Positions 12,155 through 20,986 of a stretch of 64,000 nt of DNA are shown in pieces. The DNA is from QHXQ01 sp038322995 (GTDB lineage Bacteria > Acidobacteriota > Blastocatellia > Pyrinomonadales > Pyrinomonadaceae), in contig JBBQGM010000009.1 of NCBI GenBank assembly GCA_038322995.1, positions 1 to 64,000 on the forward strand. Reading direction: 5' to 3'. The position numbers and the translations under genes are program-made. Under the pieces are notes generated by a model, which saw only the letters and a list, made by a program, of their open reading frames with translations, searched no databases and was not told the origin of the DNA. Position 1 is the first letter of the stretch. Each line of letters begins with the position of its first letter.

Positions 12155-12298
12155 AGCGGGTACAGCGAGGGCACAAAGACTATCACGCCCACAGCGCATC
12201 ATTGAGTTGAGAGTTCAAACCTGAGCTTTGAACTCTCAACGCTGCGAGCGCCTTCTTCTGTGCCCTTCAGGCCTGCTGTGTGGAACTGGGTACCCGCT
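12155..12298. repeat. Three-tier nested inverted repeat after pgi
   Basis: Outer arms AGCGGGTAC (12155-12163) and GTACCCGCT (12290-12298) enclose middle arms AGGGCACA (12168-12175) and TGTGCCCT (12259-12266). These enclose an inner 14-bp perfect stem (12206-12219 with 12227-12240) and a 7-base loop. The tiers are in register and would fold as one long cruciform or RNA structure. No T-run follows the inner stem, so it is not a classical terminator. It may be a mobile palindromic repeat that now ends the pgi transcript. Confidence 0.7.
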
Positions 12299-12347
12299 AA
12301 CATAACGCGCGGAACGGCGGCGAGCGGCCGGCGATGCGGTTAGTATC

Positions 12348-12581
12348 ATGGCAAAGGGATTAACACTCCAATCCTGTACCTTGATCGTGCGTCAGTTGAC
12401 GACTGATAGTGCGATTACCGAAACGAACCTACCGATCACGACGTTGGAGGACTTGTTCGCGCAATGCGTGACCAAGACCGATCCCCGCTTGATCGAGCGG
12501 CTGCTCATTGCCGGGCAAGATGCTCAAGGTCGTGCGCGGCTACTCTCTTTCACCTTTCAGTCCGTCGCCGATCATCCTTAA
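12348..12581 (+). CDS. Small hypothetical protein
   Basis: 77 residues starting ATG (MAKGLTLQSC), ending ADHP. It has a short beta-like N-terminus (LTLQSCTLIVRQLTT) and a helical middle (TTLEDLFAQCV). There is no signal peptide or known motif and I do not recognise it. It lies in the gap between the pgi hairpin and the sigma-54 promoter region. No convincing ribosome binding site is visible, so it could be a chance frame. Confidence 0.4.
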   Translation: MAKGLTLQSCTLIVRQLTTDSAITETNLPITTLEDLFAQCVTKTDPRLIERLLIAGQDAQGRARLLSFTFQSVADHP

Positions 12582-12619
12582 TATCTGACCTCGGGCCTCG
12601 CAAGCATGACCGCAGCAAA

Positions 12620-12638
12620 CTGACTGGCTAACAGTCAG
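12620..12638. promoter_or_regulatory. Candidate upstream activator site (palindrome)
   Basis: CTGACTG at 12620-12626 and CAGTCAG at 12632-12638 form a perfect 7-bp inverted repeat with a 5-bp spacer. Its centre is about 135 bp before the GC of the sigma-54 -12 element, within the range where sigma-54 enhancer-binding proteins bind. No such activator gene is in the window. Confidence 0.45.
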
Positions 12639-12750
12639 GCTGACAGGGTGCGGCGATCTGTGCTTGACCGGCGTTAAGCTGCCGCAGTGATTCGCCGCGC
12701 GCTACCTCCATTTTGCCGCAAGAAAATAGTTGTGCAATTGGGCCCCGGCC

Positions 12751-12766
12751 TGGCACAATGGTTGCA
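12751..12766 (+). promoter_or_regulatory. Sigma-54 (RpoN) promoter, -24/-12
   Basis: TGGCAC (12751-12756) and TTGCA (12762-12766), preceded by C, match the RpoN consensus YTGGCACR-N4-TTGCW at every core position. The GG and GC dinucleotides are 12 bp apart, as required. The site is 105 bp before the GGDEF-EAL start codon. A small hairpin, CAGCCCG-TG-CGGGCTG (12772-12787), lies at the expected transcript start. I infer control of the diguanylate cyclase/phosphodiesterase gene by an enhancer-binding protein. Confidence 0.65.
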
Positions 12767-12870
12767 GACCTCAGCCCGTGCGGGCTGACACTGGCTTAAC
12801 CCGCGTCTTAAGCGCCCCTGCCTCAACATCTCTGCTCCCATACTTTGCTTCCGCCCGACCTCGTTAACAT

Positions 12871-15366
12871 ATGAGTAAGCAGGAAATTACCCTAAGATTC
12901 AAGCAGTTTGTGGTGGTGGTGGGCGCTCTCTGCGTCATCGCCGCGTTGGTCGGGCTTAATTTTGCCTTGCCCGTTGCGCCGCTCCTCGCGCTCCTGCTGC
13001 TAACCGTTATCATCAACACGCGCTGCGTAATCCAGATGCCGCGCGAATGGTGGCAACTCTCGCCGAATGAGAGTCTGCTCTTGCTCACGATGTTGCTCTT
13101 CGGTGGCGAGGCGGCCGTGCTGCTGGCCGGCGCGACCGCGTTATCGTTGAGCCTCCGCGCCGGGCGCAATTGGCTGAACATAACCTACGCCGCAGCCATC
13201 ACGGTTATCTCGACCGCGACGCTGGCCGTGTTGCTGCACACCCTCTACGGCGATGTCGCGGCGTTGAATCAGTCCAGCCTGTTCAATACCTATGCCGGCA
13301 TGCTCGCCTGTGCGGTGCTGGTACATACCGTCTCGCGCTTTATCACGAGCGGGTTGGTTGTGGGCTTCGTGACAGTGCAGACACGTGGGCAGGCCTGGGC
13401 GAAGTTGATGTTGCATGCGCTGCTCGTCAGTTTCGTGGGTGCGTGCGCGGCCGGGTTGGTCGCCAAACTCGTCGGTTATACCGGCCTGAATCTCTTCATC
13501 TGGGCCGCGCCGGTGGTGGCGCTCGGTTGCGGCGTTTGGGACACCTACCGGCAGAATAAGTTTTTGCGCGGCATTGGCGGCGGTGGCGCGCGGGCGCACG
13601 CGGGCGCGGGCGAAGGCAACGAGAGCGAAGAGCGTTTCCGCAGCGCCTTCGACTACGCGGCCATCGGCATGGCGCTCGTCTCGGCTGAAGGGCGTTGGCT
13701 GCAAGTCAACCACTCGCTTTGCCGCTTGCTCGACTATACGGAGCGCGAGTTACAGATGACCGACCTGCTGACCGTCATCCACCACGACGACGCGGGCGCG
13801 GTCTTCGAGCACATCAAACGGCTGGTCAAAGGACTCTTGCCGGTCTTTCAAGTTGAGTTGCGTTTGCGGCACAAGTTCGGGCGCGAGGTCTGGGTGCTGG
13901 CCAGCGTCTCGCTGGCCAGCAACAGTCATAATCAATCGGTGCATCTGATCTTCCAGATGCAGGACATCACGGATCGCAAACTCGCCGAAGAGCAACTACA
14001 GCACGATGCTTTCCACGACGCGCTCACGGGCTTGCCGAATCGCGCTATGTTCCTCGACCATCTGCGCCTCGCCATCGCGCGCATGCAACGGCGCGAGGGC
14101 GTCGGTTTCGCCGTGTTGTATCTCGATGTGGATCGCTTCAAGGTCATCAACGACAGCCTCGGCCACCCCGTCGGCGATCAACTCTTGAACGGCATCGCGC
14201 GCCGCTTGGAAACCACGCTCAGACCCGGCGACACAGTTGCCCGGCTCGGCGGCGACGAGTTCATTCTGCTGATCGAAGAACTGCACGGCGAGACCGAAGC
14301 CATTTCGGTGGCCGAGCGGATTCAAACGGAATTGCAAGTCGCGTTCGACTTAAGCGGGCGCGAAGTCTTTGCCACCGTGAGCATCGGCATCTCGTCGAGT
14401 TGGACGAGCTATCTCAATCCCGAAGACATCGTGCGCGACGCCGACACGGCGATGTATCGCGCCAAGCAACACGGCAAGGCCCGGCACGAAATCTTTGACG
14501 GCGCGATGCACAAGCACGCGACCAGCGTCTTGCAACTTGAGACCGACATGCGCCACGCGCTCGAACGCGGCGAGTTTTTTGTCCATTATCAACCGATTGT
14601 CGCGCTGCAAGATTTCAAACTGCGCGGCTTCGAGGCGCTCGTGCGCTGGCAACATCCGGAGCGCGGATTTATCTCGCCGGTCGAATTTATTCCCATTGCC
14701 GAGGAGACGGGTTTGATCATTCCGCTGGGCGAATGGGTGTTGCGCGAAGCGTGCACGCAAATGAATCGCTGGCAGAAAATCTTCCCGGCCGACCCGCCGT
14801 TGGCCGTGAGCGTCAATCTATCGGGCAAGCAATTTATCCAGCAGGATTTGATCAAACGAATCGCGGGCATCATCACGGAGACGGGCATCGATCCGAAGGG
14901 TTTGAAGCTGGAGATCACCGAGAGCATGGTGATGGACAATGTCGAGACGGCGATTGAGATGCTTAAGCAGTTGCGCGCCCTCGGCCTCAAACTGAGCATC
15001 GATGATTTCGGCACGGGCTATTCGTCGCTCAGTTACTTGCACCGCTTCCCCATCAACACGTTGAAGATCGACCGCTCGTTCGTCACGCGCATGACCGACA
15101 ACAACGAGAATCTGGAGATCGTGCGCACGATCATCACGCTGGCGCAGACGCTCGGCATGGACGTGGTGGCGGAAGGTGTGGAGGTGCAGGAGCAGTTGAC
15201 GATGCTGCGCGATCTCGGCTGCGAGCACGGGCAAGGCTATTTCTTCTCGAAGCCGGTGGATGTGAAGGGGGCGGAGAAGATCATTTTAGAAACTTACATC
15301 CTCGCGGGCACAACCCCGCCGCCCCAGCCCCCGCAAGGAGCCACGCCCAGAGTGATGTCGGTCTAA
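12871..15366 (+). CDS. Membrane PAS-GGDEF-EAL c-di-GMP enzyme
   Basis: 831 residues. Residues about 10-230 form a multi-helix membrane sensor region. A Gly/Ala-rich linker leads to a PAS domain at about 250-370 that ends in the DITDRKLAEEQL hinge. A GGDEF domain follows with an intact RLGGDEF near 460. The EAL domain begins GFEALVRW near 587 and keeps the catalytic set: ITESM, DDFGTGYSS, KIDRSFV and VAEGVE. Both activities (c-di-GMP synthesis and hydrolysis to pGpG) look possible. A consensus sigma-54 promoter and a palindrome lie upstream. A PilZ receptor gene is about 4 kb downstream. The membrane sensor family is not recognised. Confidence 0.93.
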   Translation: MSKQEITLRFKQFVVVVGALCVIAALVGLNFALPVAPLLALLLLTVIINTRCVIQMPREWWQLSPNESLLLLTMLLFGGEAAVLLAGATALSLSLRAGRNWLNITYAAAITVISTATLAVLLHTLYGDVAALNQSSLFNTYAGMLACAVLVHTVSRFITSGLVVGFVTVQTRGQAWAKLMLHALLVSFVGACAAGLVAKLVGYTGLNLFIWAAPVVALGCGVWDTYRQNKFLRGIGGGGARAHAGAGEGNESEERFRSAFDYAAIGMALVSAEGRWLQVNHSLCRLLDYTERELQMTDLLTVIHHDDAGAVFEHIKRLVKGLLPVFQVELRLRHKFGREVWVLASVSLASNSHNQSVHLIFQMQDITDRKLAEEQLQHDAFHDALTGLPNRAMFLDHLRLAIARMQRREGVGFAVLYLDVDRFKVINDSLGHPVGDQLLNGIARRLETTLRPGDTVARLGGDEFILLIEELHGETEAISVAERIQTELQVAFDLSGREVFATVSIGISSSWTSYLNPEDIVRDADTAMYRAKQHGKARHEIFDGAMHKHATSVLQLETDMRHALERGEFFVHYQPIVALQDFKLRGFEALVRWQHPERGFISPVEFIPIAEETGLIIPLGEWVLREACTQMNRWQKIFPADPPLAVSVNLSGKQFIQQDLIKRIAGIITETGIDPKGLKLEITESMVMDNVETAIEMLKQLRALGLKLSIDDFGTGYSSLSYLHRFPINTLKIDRSFVTRMTDNNENLEIVRTIITLAQTLGMDVVAEGVEVQEQLTMLRDLGCEHGQGYFFSKPVDVKGAEKIILETYILAGTTPPPQPPQGATPRVMSV

Positions 15367-15464
15367 GCTAACAAGTCACCCGTTCGGGGATCAGCGCGTC
15401 AGACATTGACCCACCAAAGAAACTCCGCGCACAAAGACGCGATGCAGCGCATTGTTTAATTCCG

Positions 15465-16421
15465 CTAAATATTCCGGCTGTACATCCGCACGTTGAAGCG
15501 CAGTTCCTCGCCGGGCCGCATGACCAGCACGTTGCTGTCGATGCCGCGCGTTTGCAGGTTGAAGGCATCGGTCGGACAGGTGTTTGGCTCGACGCAGATC
15601 GCCTGACGCGGAGCGGGCGGTGTGTAGACGACTACGTGGGGGAAGCGGCTGGCGTCAAACTCGACGACGGTCTCGCGGGTGGCGTCTGCGTCCGTTATGT
15701 AACAGCGTGTCAGACCGTCCACATCCGTCGTCACGGCCGTGTAGATGTCGTCCAGTTGCAGCCCGTTCAGTTCAGCCTGTGCGCGCAGATCATACGTGTC
15801 CGCGACATCGAGCAGGCGGCCCGTCGGCAGGCTGTCGGCCAACTCCCATCGTTTGCCGGCCGGGACGGTGAGCGTGCCGTGCGCGGGCTTACGGAAATAA
15901 GGGTGGATGCCGAAGCCGGTGGGCATGTCCGCGTCGCCGTGGTTGCGCGCGATGGTTTCCATCTCAAGGCTGCCGTTCCACAACCGATAGGTCACTTCCA
16001 GACTGAACGGGAAAGGGAACTGCGCGAGAATCTGCGCCGCGTGGTCGCGGGCATCAAAGCCGGCCGTCAGCCATGCGCCGCGCGCGTCCGACGCACCTTG
16101 CGCTAGTACCTGCCAGACCTTATCGCGCACGAATCCGTGGCGCGGCGGGTTCGGCTCAAAGGTGTGACCCTGAAAAGTGAACCGGCCGTCACGGATACGA
16201 TTCGGAAAAGGGAAGAGAATGGGGATGCCGTAACTGGTCGGCCGCTGGCGAAATTCCGCGAACGCGACCGGCTCAAGGATCGGTTGTTCCGCGCCGAAGG
16301 CAAAACAGTTGCAACCGAGCGCGGGCGCGATTTCGGCCGTCGCGCCCGCGCTCGTTGCGCGTAAGGTAAAGACCTCGATGCCATCGCGCACGGCGGCGGC
16401 GATAGAATAGTTGGCGGTCAT
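15465..16421 (-). CDS. Aldose 1-epimerase family protein
   Basis: 318 residues, a galactose mutarotase-like beta-sandwich. Expected features are present: FPFPNRIRDGRF, the substrate His in GIHPYFRKP, and near the C-terminus ICVEPNTCPTDAFN, whose Glu is the usual catalytic base. The family interconverts alpha and beta anomers of hexoses or hexose phosphates. An AAAGGAG site lies 7 bp before the ATG. It is transcribed away from the FKBP gene. The exact sugar cannot be told. Confidence 0.88.
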   Translation of the reverse strand: MTANYSIAAAVRDGIEVFTLRATSAGATAEIAPALGCNCFAFGAEQPILEPVAFAEFRQRPTSYGIPILFPFPNRIRDGRFTFQGHTFEPNPPRHGFVRDKVWQVLAQGASDARGAWLTAGFDARDHAAQILAQFPFPFSLEVTYRLWNGSLEMETIARNHGDADMPTGFGIHPYFRKPAHGTLTVPAGKRWELADSLPTGRLLDVADTYDLRAQAELNGLQLDDIYTAVTTDVDGLTRCYITDADATRETVVEFDASRFPHVVVYTPPAPRQAICVEPNTCPTDAFNLQTRGIDSNVLVMRPGEELRFNVRMYSRNI

Positions 16422-16700
16422 GGCTTAGCTCCTTTGAGAGTTGCGTCACAGAACGTGCGCGCACAGGTATCAGAAAGCCGCGCTAGTGAAGCACAAGCGT
16501 GGGCATTTTACAATCAATCACAGCCCGCAACGCGGCCAATCGAGCGCGCACAACCGGCTTGTGTCCTTTGCCCAAACGGCGGAGTTTGCGTGCGCCGGCC
16601 TGACTTCTTCAGCCCGTATGCTTGCCGTGCCGGCTGTCGTTGTGCGACAGTAAGCGCCCGCACGCTGCTATTAAATTTCACGCATCGGAGGACGAACGCC

Positions 16701-17234
16701 TTGCCGCAAAGTCGTAAACGCCAGACCGGAAAGAGAAGGGGCCGCCGAAGTTTATACCCGCCGCAAGCGCAATCGCATAAAGGCACGCCGCCACGCACGA
16801 AGTTGATCGCCGGTGTGCTGATCGGCTTACTAGTAGTCGCCGGGTTCGCACTGTTATACAAAGAATATGGTGGCGGCGCAGGCGCGGGCGCGGAAGTGAC
16901 GACCCCCTCAGGGCTACGCTACAGCGAGCAGACCGAGGGCACAGGCCCCAGTCCACAGGTCGGGCAGAAAGTTTCCGTCCACTACACGGGCACGTTGGAG
17001 AACGGCACGAAGTTCGATAGTTCGCGCGACCCCGGCAAGCAGCCGCTTGAGTTTGTCGTCGGCGGCGGGCAGATGATCAAAGGCTTCGATGAAGGCGTGC
17101 GCGGCATGAAGGTCGGCGGCAAACGCAAACTCATCATCCCTGCCAAACTCGGTTATGGCCCGGCAGGCCGCCCGCCCTCGATCCCCGGCAACGCCACGCT
17201 CCTCTTCGATATTGAATTGCTTAGCGTGAAATAA
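16701..17234 (+). CDS. Membrane-anchored FKBP-type peptidyl-prolyl isomerase
   Basis: 177 residues from a TTG at 16701, chosen because CGGAGG lies 9 bp before it; the open frame extends upstream without a good start. The N-terminus is very basic (SRKRQTGKRRGRR). One membrane helix follows (LIAGVLIGLLVVAGFALLY), then an FKBP domain with VSVHYTGTLENG, KFDSS, GGGQMIKGFDEGV and LLFDIELL. The enzyme speeds cis-trans prolyl isomerisation, and topology suggests the domain faces the periplasm. It is divergent from the aldose epimerase gene. Confidence 0.9.
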   Translation: MPQSRKRQTGKRRGRRSLYPPQAQSHKGTPPRTKLIAGVLIGLLVVAGFALLYKEYGGGAGAGAEVTTPSGLRYSEQTEGTGPSPQVGQKVSVHYTGTLENGTKFDSSRDPGKQPLEFVVGGGQMIKGFDEGVRGMKVGGKRKLIIPAKLGYGPAGRPPSIPGNATLLFDIELLSVK

Positions 17235-17403
17235 ACACGTCTGAAGTCAGCGATTGCTGTTGCCGGCCCACATGCCAAGGCATCCGGCCGGGGTGCGTCT
17301 GCCTCGCTACGCAATTTGTCTGCGGGCTGATATGATGTGGCGCATTCCGGCTGACCGACTCCCCCTTAAAATCACAACTTGCTAAAGCGAGGTAGAAAAA
17401 GTT

Positions 17404-19491
17404 ATGCGTGTGTGGCGAATCCGAATCGTAGCTACTATGTGTCTGTTGTTGGCGCTGGCGGTGGCGCTCGTGACGGGGCGGCCGGGTCAGGCGGCGCTTG
17501 CGCCGACCGGCGATCAGACATTGAAGCCGGCCGAAATGCACGGCTTCAATGTCACCAATCTTGATCGCAGCGCGAATGCCTGTCAGGATTTTAACCAGTT
17601 CGCCAATGGCGGTTGGGTCGCGCAAAATCCCGTGCCCGCCGCTTACGCGCGTTGGGGCAAGTTTGAAGAGTTGGCGCAGAAGAATCAACTGGTGCTGCGC
17701 GAGATACTCGAAGCGGCGGCGAACAACAAACTGGCCAAGCCGAACAGTCTCGAACGCAAGGTCGGCGACTTCTATGGTAGTTGTATGGACGAGGCCAAGA
17801 TCGACGCCGAGGGCAGCAAGCCGCTTGCGCCGGAGTTTCAACGCATCGTCGCGATTAGCGACATGAACGGCTTGCAGGATCAGATCGCGCGCATGCACAA
17901 CTACGGCCTGCGCGGCGTGTTCGGCTTCGGCGCGGCGCAGGATTTTAAGAAATCCACGGACGTGATCGCGCAAACCGTACAGGGCGGCATCGGCTTGCCC
18001 GACCGCGACTATTATACGAAGGACGATGAACGCTCGAAGACGATCCGCGACGAGTACGTCAAGCACGTTGCCAAGATGTTCGAGTTGACGGGCGATGCGA
18101 GCGCGACGGCGGCTGACGAAGCGAAGACCGTCTTCGACATTGAGAAGCATCTGGCCGAAGTTTCCAAGACGCGCATCGAGCGGCGCGATCCGGCGGGGAA
18201 TTATCATAAGCTGCCGGTGGCGGAGTTGCGCGAATTGACGCCGCACTTCGATTGGGCGCGCTATCTGACTGCGCGGGCCATCCCAAAGGTGGCAGTGGTC
18301 AACGTCGGGCAACCGGATTTCTTCAAGGCGCTTGATAAGTTGCTCGTGGCTGTGCCGCTTGTGGACTGGAAAGTCTATCTGCGCTGGCAAGTGCTTAACT
18401 CGACCGCCGCTTATCTGTCCGCGCCGTTCGTGCAGGAAGATTTCAATTTTAACGGGCGGGTGTTGAGCGGCACAAAGGAGTTGCAGCCGCGTTGGAAGCG
18501 TTGCGTCGAAGGGACGGACGCGGTCTTGGGCGAAGCGGTCGGCGAATTCTACGTGAAAAAGACTTTCACGCCGCAGGCTAAAGCGCGGGCGCAGCAAATG
18601 GTGCTGAACCTGATCGCCGCGTTGCGCGAAGACTTAACGACATTGCCGTGGATGAGCGAGGTAACGCGCCAGCGCGCAACCGCCAAGCTTGAAGCCTTCA
18701 CGCGCAAGATCGGCTATCCCGATAAGTGGCGCAACTACGAGGCGCTGTCGATTAGTCGCGACGCTTATCTCGACAACATCCGGCGTGGCTCGGAGTTTGA
18801 ATTGCGCCGCAACCTCGGCAAGATCGGGCAGCCCGTTGATCACGCTGAGTGGGGCATGACACCGCCGACGGTAAACGCTTATTACAATCCATCGCTGAAC
18901 GAGATCGTCTTCCCGGCCGGCATCATGCAGCCGCCATTTTACGATCCGCTCGCCGACGATGCGCTCAACTACGGCGGCATGGGCGCGGTGATCGGCCACG
19001 AGATGTCGCATGGCTTCGACGATCAAGGCGCACGCTTCGACGCCGAAGGCAATCTCGTCGATTGGTGGACGCCCGTTGACTTCAAGAATTTCAAGGAACG
19101 GACGGATTGCGTCGTGCAGCAGTTCGACAACTACGAGGCTGAGCCGGGCCTACATCTACAGGGCAAACTCGTCGTCGGCGAGAGCGTGGCCGATCTCGGC
19201 GGGTTGACACTCGCTTACAAAGCGTTTCAAAAGTCGCAAGCGGGCAAACCAGCGAAACCGATTGATGGGTTCACACCGGAGCAACGCTTCTTCCTGGGCT
19301 GGGCACAGGTTTGGGCCAGCAGTATCAGACCGGAAGAGGCGCGGCGCAGAGTCGTGACTGATCCGCACCCGCTCGCACGCTTCCGCGTGAACGGGCCGCT
19401 CTCGAACATGGCGCAGTTCGCCACTGCCTTCCAGTGTAAGGAGGGCGATTCGATGGTGCGCCCGCCGGATAAGCGTTGCCAGATTTGGTAA
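17404..19491 (+). CDS. M13 family zinc metallopeptidase (PepO/neprilysin-like)
   Basis: 695 residues, a full-length M13 peptidase. A signal-type N-terminus (about residues 5-33) directs export. Zinc-binding HEMSH is at 532-536 in VIGHEMSHGFDDQGA. The third ligand lies in GESVADLGG. Substrate-site NAYYNPSLNEIVFPAG is present, and the protein ends in the family CxxW-type tail (KRCQIW). These enzymes cleave short peptides. The gene stands alone, with a hairpin right after the stop. Confidence 0.93.
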   Translation: MRVWRIRIVATMCLLLALAVALVTGRPGQAALAPTGDQTLKPAEMHGFNVTNLDRSANACQDFNQFANGGWVAQNPVPAAYARWGKFEELAQKNQLVLREILEAAANNKLAKPNSLERKVGDFYGSCMDEAKIDAEGSKPLAPEFQRIVAISDMNGLQDQIARMHNYGLRGVFGFGAAQDFKKSTDVIAQTVQGGIGLPDRDYYTKDDERSKTIRDEYVKHVAKMFELTGDASATAADEAKTVFDIEKHLAEVSKTRIERRDPAGNYHKLPVAELRELTPHFDWARYLTARAIPKVAVVNVGQPDFFKALDKLLVAVPLVDWKVYLRWQVLNSTAAYLSAPFVQEDFNFNGRVLSGTKELQPRWKRCVEGTDAVLGEAVGEFYVKKTFTPQAKARAQQMVLNLIAALREDLTTLPWMSEVTRQRATAKLEAFTRKIGYPDKWRNYEALSISRDAYLDNIRRGSEFELRRNLGKIGQPVDHAEWGMTPPTVNAYYNPSLNEIVFPAGIMQPPFYDPLADDALNYGGMGAVIGHEMSHGFDDQGARFDAEGNLVDWWTPVDFKNFKERTDCVVQQFDNYEAEPGLHLQGKLVVGESVADLGGLTLAYKAFQKSQAGKPAKPIDGFTPEQRFFLGWAQVWASSIRPEEARRRVVTDPHPLARFRVNGPLSNMAQFATAFQCKEGDSMVRPPDKRCQIW

Positions 19492-19500
19492 GGGGCAATT

Positions 19501-19558
19501 AACACGCGCGGAGGGCACAGAGACCTAAGTCCCTGCGCCCTCCGCGTGCGTTAGTGTT
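19501..19558. terminator. Hairpin between convergent genes
   Basis: CGCGGAGGGC (19507-19516) pairs perfectly with GCCCTCCGCG (19537-19546). Inside, CAGAGAC pairs with GTCCCTG with one mismatch. Outside, AACAC (19501-19505) pairs with GTGTT (19554-19558). It sits between the ends of the M13 peptidase and the PilZ gene and could end both transcripts. There is no strong T-run. Confidence 0.5.
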
Positions 19559-19565
19559 GCGCGCC

Positions 19566-19901
19566 TTAAACTTCGCGCCGCGTCTCGTCGGCTACTTGTT
19601 TGTGATAATGCGCGACGAGTGATTCCAGCGTCAGTTGATCTTCAATCGTCAACTCTGAGAACATCACGCCGAAGCCGACCTCCGGCATGTGATAGCGCAC
19701 TTCGGCGCGCAAGGCCCGCTCGCCTGGCAGACCCAACCGCAAGAAGATCTCCTGTCCCATAGCGGCCTCGTCGGCGGTCTGCACAAAACAACCGCCGACG
19801 GAGAAACTCGTCAGCCGCGCTTGTTGCACACAAGCAATCGTGAAACCCCAGTCGATAAAGAGTGAGACGCGCACGCGCTCATGCCTTCTTTTCTCGGTCA
19901 T
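19566..19901 (-). CDS. PilZ domain protein
   Basis: 111 residues from the ATG at 19901, chosen because GGCGGAG lies 5-6 bp before it. It begins MTEKRRHERVRV, which carries the RxxxR c-di-GMP contact of PilZ domains. The second motif reads TSFSVGG, where D/NxSxxG is usual, so the first position is changed. The rest is a single beta-barrel (VRYHMPEVGFGVMF). It is probably a stand-alone c-di-GMP receptor, with affinity uncertain because of the altered motif. The GGDEF-EAL gene upstream is a possible source of the signal. Confidence 0.85.
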   Translation of the reverse strand: MTEKRRHERVRVSLFIDWGFTIACVQQARLTSFSVGGCFVQTADEAAMGQEIFLRLGLPGERALRAEVRYHMPEVGFGVMFSELTIEDQLTLESLVAHYHKQVADETRREV

Positions 19902-20136
19902 AATGTCTCCGCCACTTTTCCCCGCACAGACCTGCCAGGGGGACAATCTAATGGCCAGCTAGGATGGTAAGGAATAGGACGAACTCAATACGTTACGTCT
20001 TTCATGCCGGTTTCAATCATACACGTAAGCACACACCCTGTCCTACGATGGCCGCTATTCGGGCGGGCCTAATTCCAGCCGGCGGGGCGGAGATAAGCGC
20101 GCAGAAATCCGGCGCGGTGTTGTAATATCGCCGTCT

Positions 20137-20928
20137 ATGAAAACTCAGTCAACGTTCCATCGCCGGTCTCTGCTCGCCGTTGTTCTATTATGTGTGCAAC
20201 TCTGCGCTTGCTCAACCGGGCCGGCACCATCTGATGCGGCGAGCGCCCGCGCCACACCAGATCCCGCGCTCTTACAACAGGCCGACGAATGCTATGCGCA
20301 ACGCGCCGAGCTTGATCGCGTTCGGGCCGGTATCACATTGCTTAAACGCGCACGTGCCGTCGCGCCCGCAGATTATGAAGCGGCGTGGCGCATGGCGCGT
20401 CTCGATTACACGTTGGGCGATCAGTCGAAAGACGCCAAGGAGCGCGAGAGCGCGTTTCGTGAGGGCATTGAAGCGGGCGAGACGGCGGTGCGCGCGGCGG
20501 CCGATAAACCGGAAAGCCACTTCTGGCTCGGCGCGAATTATGGCGGCTACGCTGAGACGCAAGGCGCGTTGTCCGGTTTATCTTCAACCGACAAAATCCG
20601 GCGTGAGATAGAAGCGGCGCAAAAACTCGATCCGGGCTTCTATGGCGGCACCACCTACATGGTCTTAGGCCGGCTCGACCTCGAAGTGCCGGGCTGGTTA
20701 GGCGGCGACCGTCAGCGGGCGCTGGCCACCTTGGAGCAAGGGTTGCAATACGGCTCCGAAAATTCGCTGCTCCGCTTACAACTAGCGAAAGCATATTTAG
20801 CCAACAAGCGGCCCGCGGACGCCCGCGTCCAGTTGAACTATATCCTTGCGATGAAGCCTGATCCCGAATACCTGCCGGAATACAAAGAGTGTGTGAGCGA
20901 AGCGCGCGAGCTATTGCAGAAGCATTGA
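20137..20928 (+). CDS. TatT-like helical-repeat lipoprotein
   Basis: 263 residues. The N-terminus is a lipoprotein signal with lipobox LCAC at about residue 25. The mature part is TPR-like, with FWLGANYGGYAETQGAL, the GRLDLEVPGWLGGDRQRAL loop and ending helices. This matches the TRAP-transporter-associated TatT family, which forms trimers beside periplasmic binding proteins. No TRAP transporter genes are next to it, so its role here may differ. The mature protein should sit in the periplasm on a lipid anchor. Confidence 0.75.
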   Translation: MKTQSTFHRRSLLAVVLLCVQLCACSTGPAPSDAASARATPDPALLQQADECYAQRAELDRVRAGITLLKRARAVAPADYEAAWRMARLDYTLGDQSKDAKERESAFREGIEAGETAVRAAADKPESHFWLGANYGGYAETQGALSGLSSTDKIRREIEAAQKLDPGFYGGTTYMVLGRLDLEVPGWLGGDRQRALATLEQGLQYGSENSLLRLQLAKAYLANKRPADARVQLNYILAMKPDPEYLPEYKECVSEARELLQKH

Positions 20929-20986
20929 GCTGGCCCAATAAATGCAGCGCCGCCAAGCGGCTTTTTCGTGACCGGCGGAGGCACGC

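Noticed and set aside
13570..13620. GC-rich low-complexity tract as a possible regulatory element
   Set aside because: It encodes the Gly/Ala linker between the membrane and PAS regions of the GGDEF-EAL protein.
16434..16700. Longer N-terminus for the FKBP gene
   Set aside because: The extra 89 codons are Cys/Arg-rich with no motif, while a TTG with CGGAGG 9 bp before it gives the usual basic-plus-helix start.
17221..18597. 458-residue minus-strand frame
   Set aside because: It lies opposite the M13 peptidase and its composition (Arg, His, Val rich) is that of an antisense frame, with no motif.
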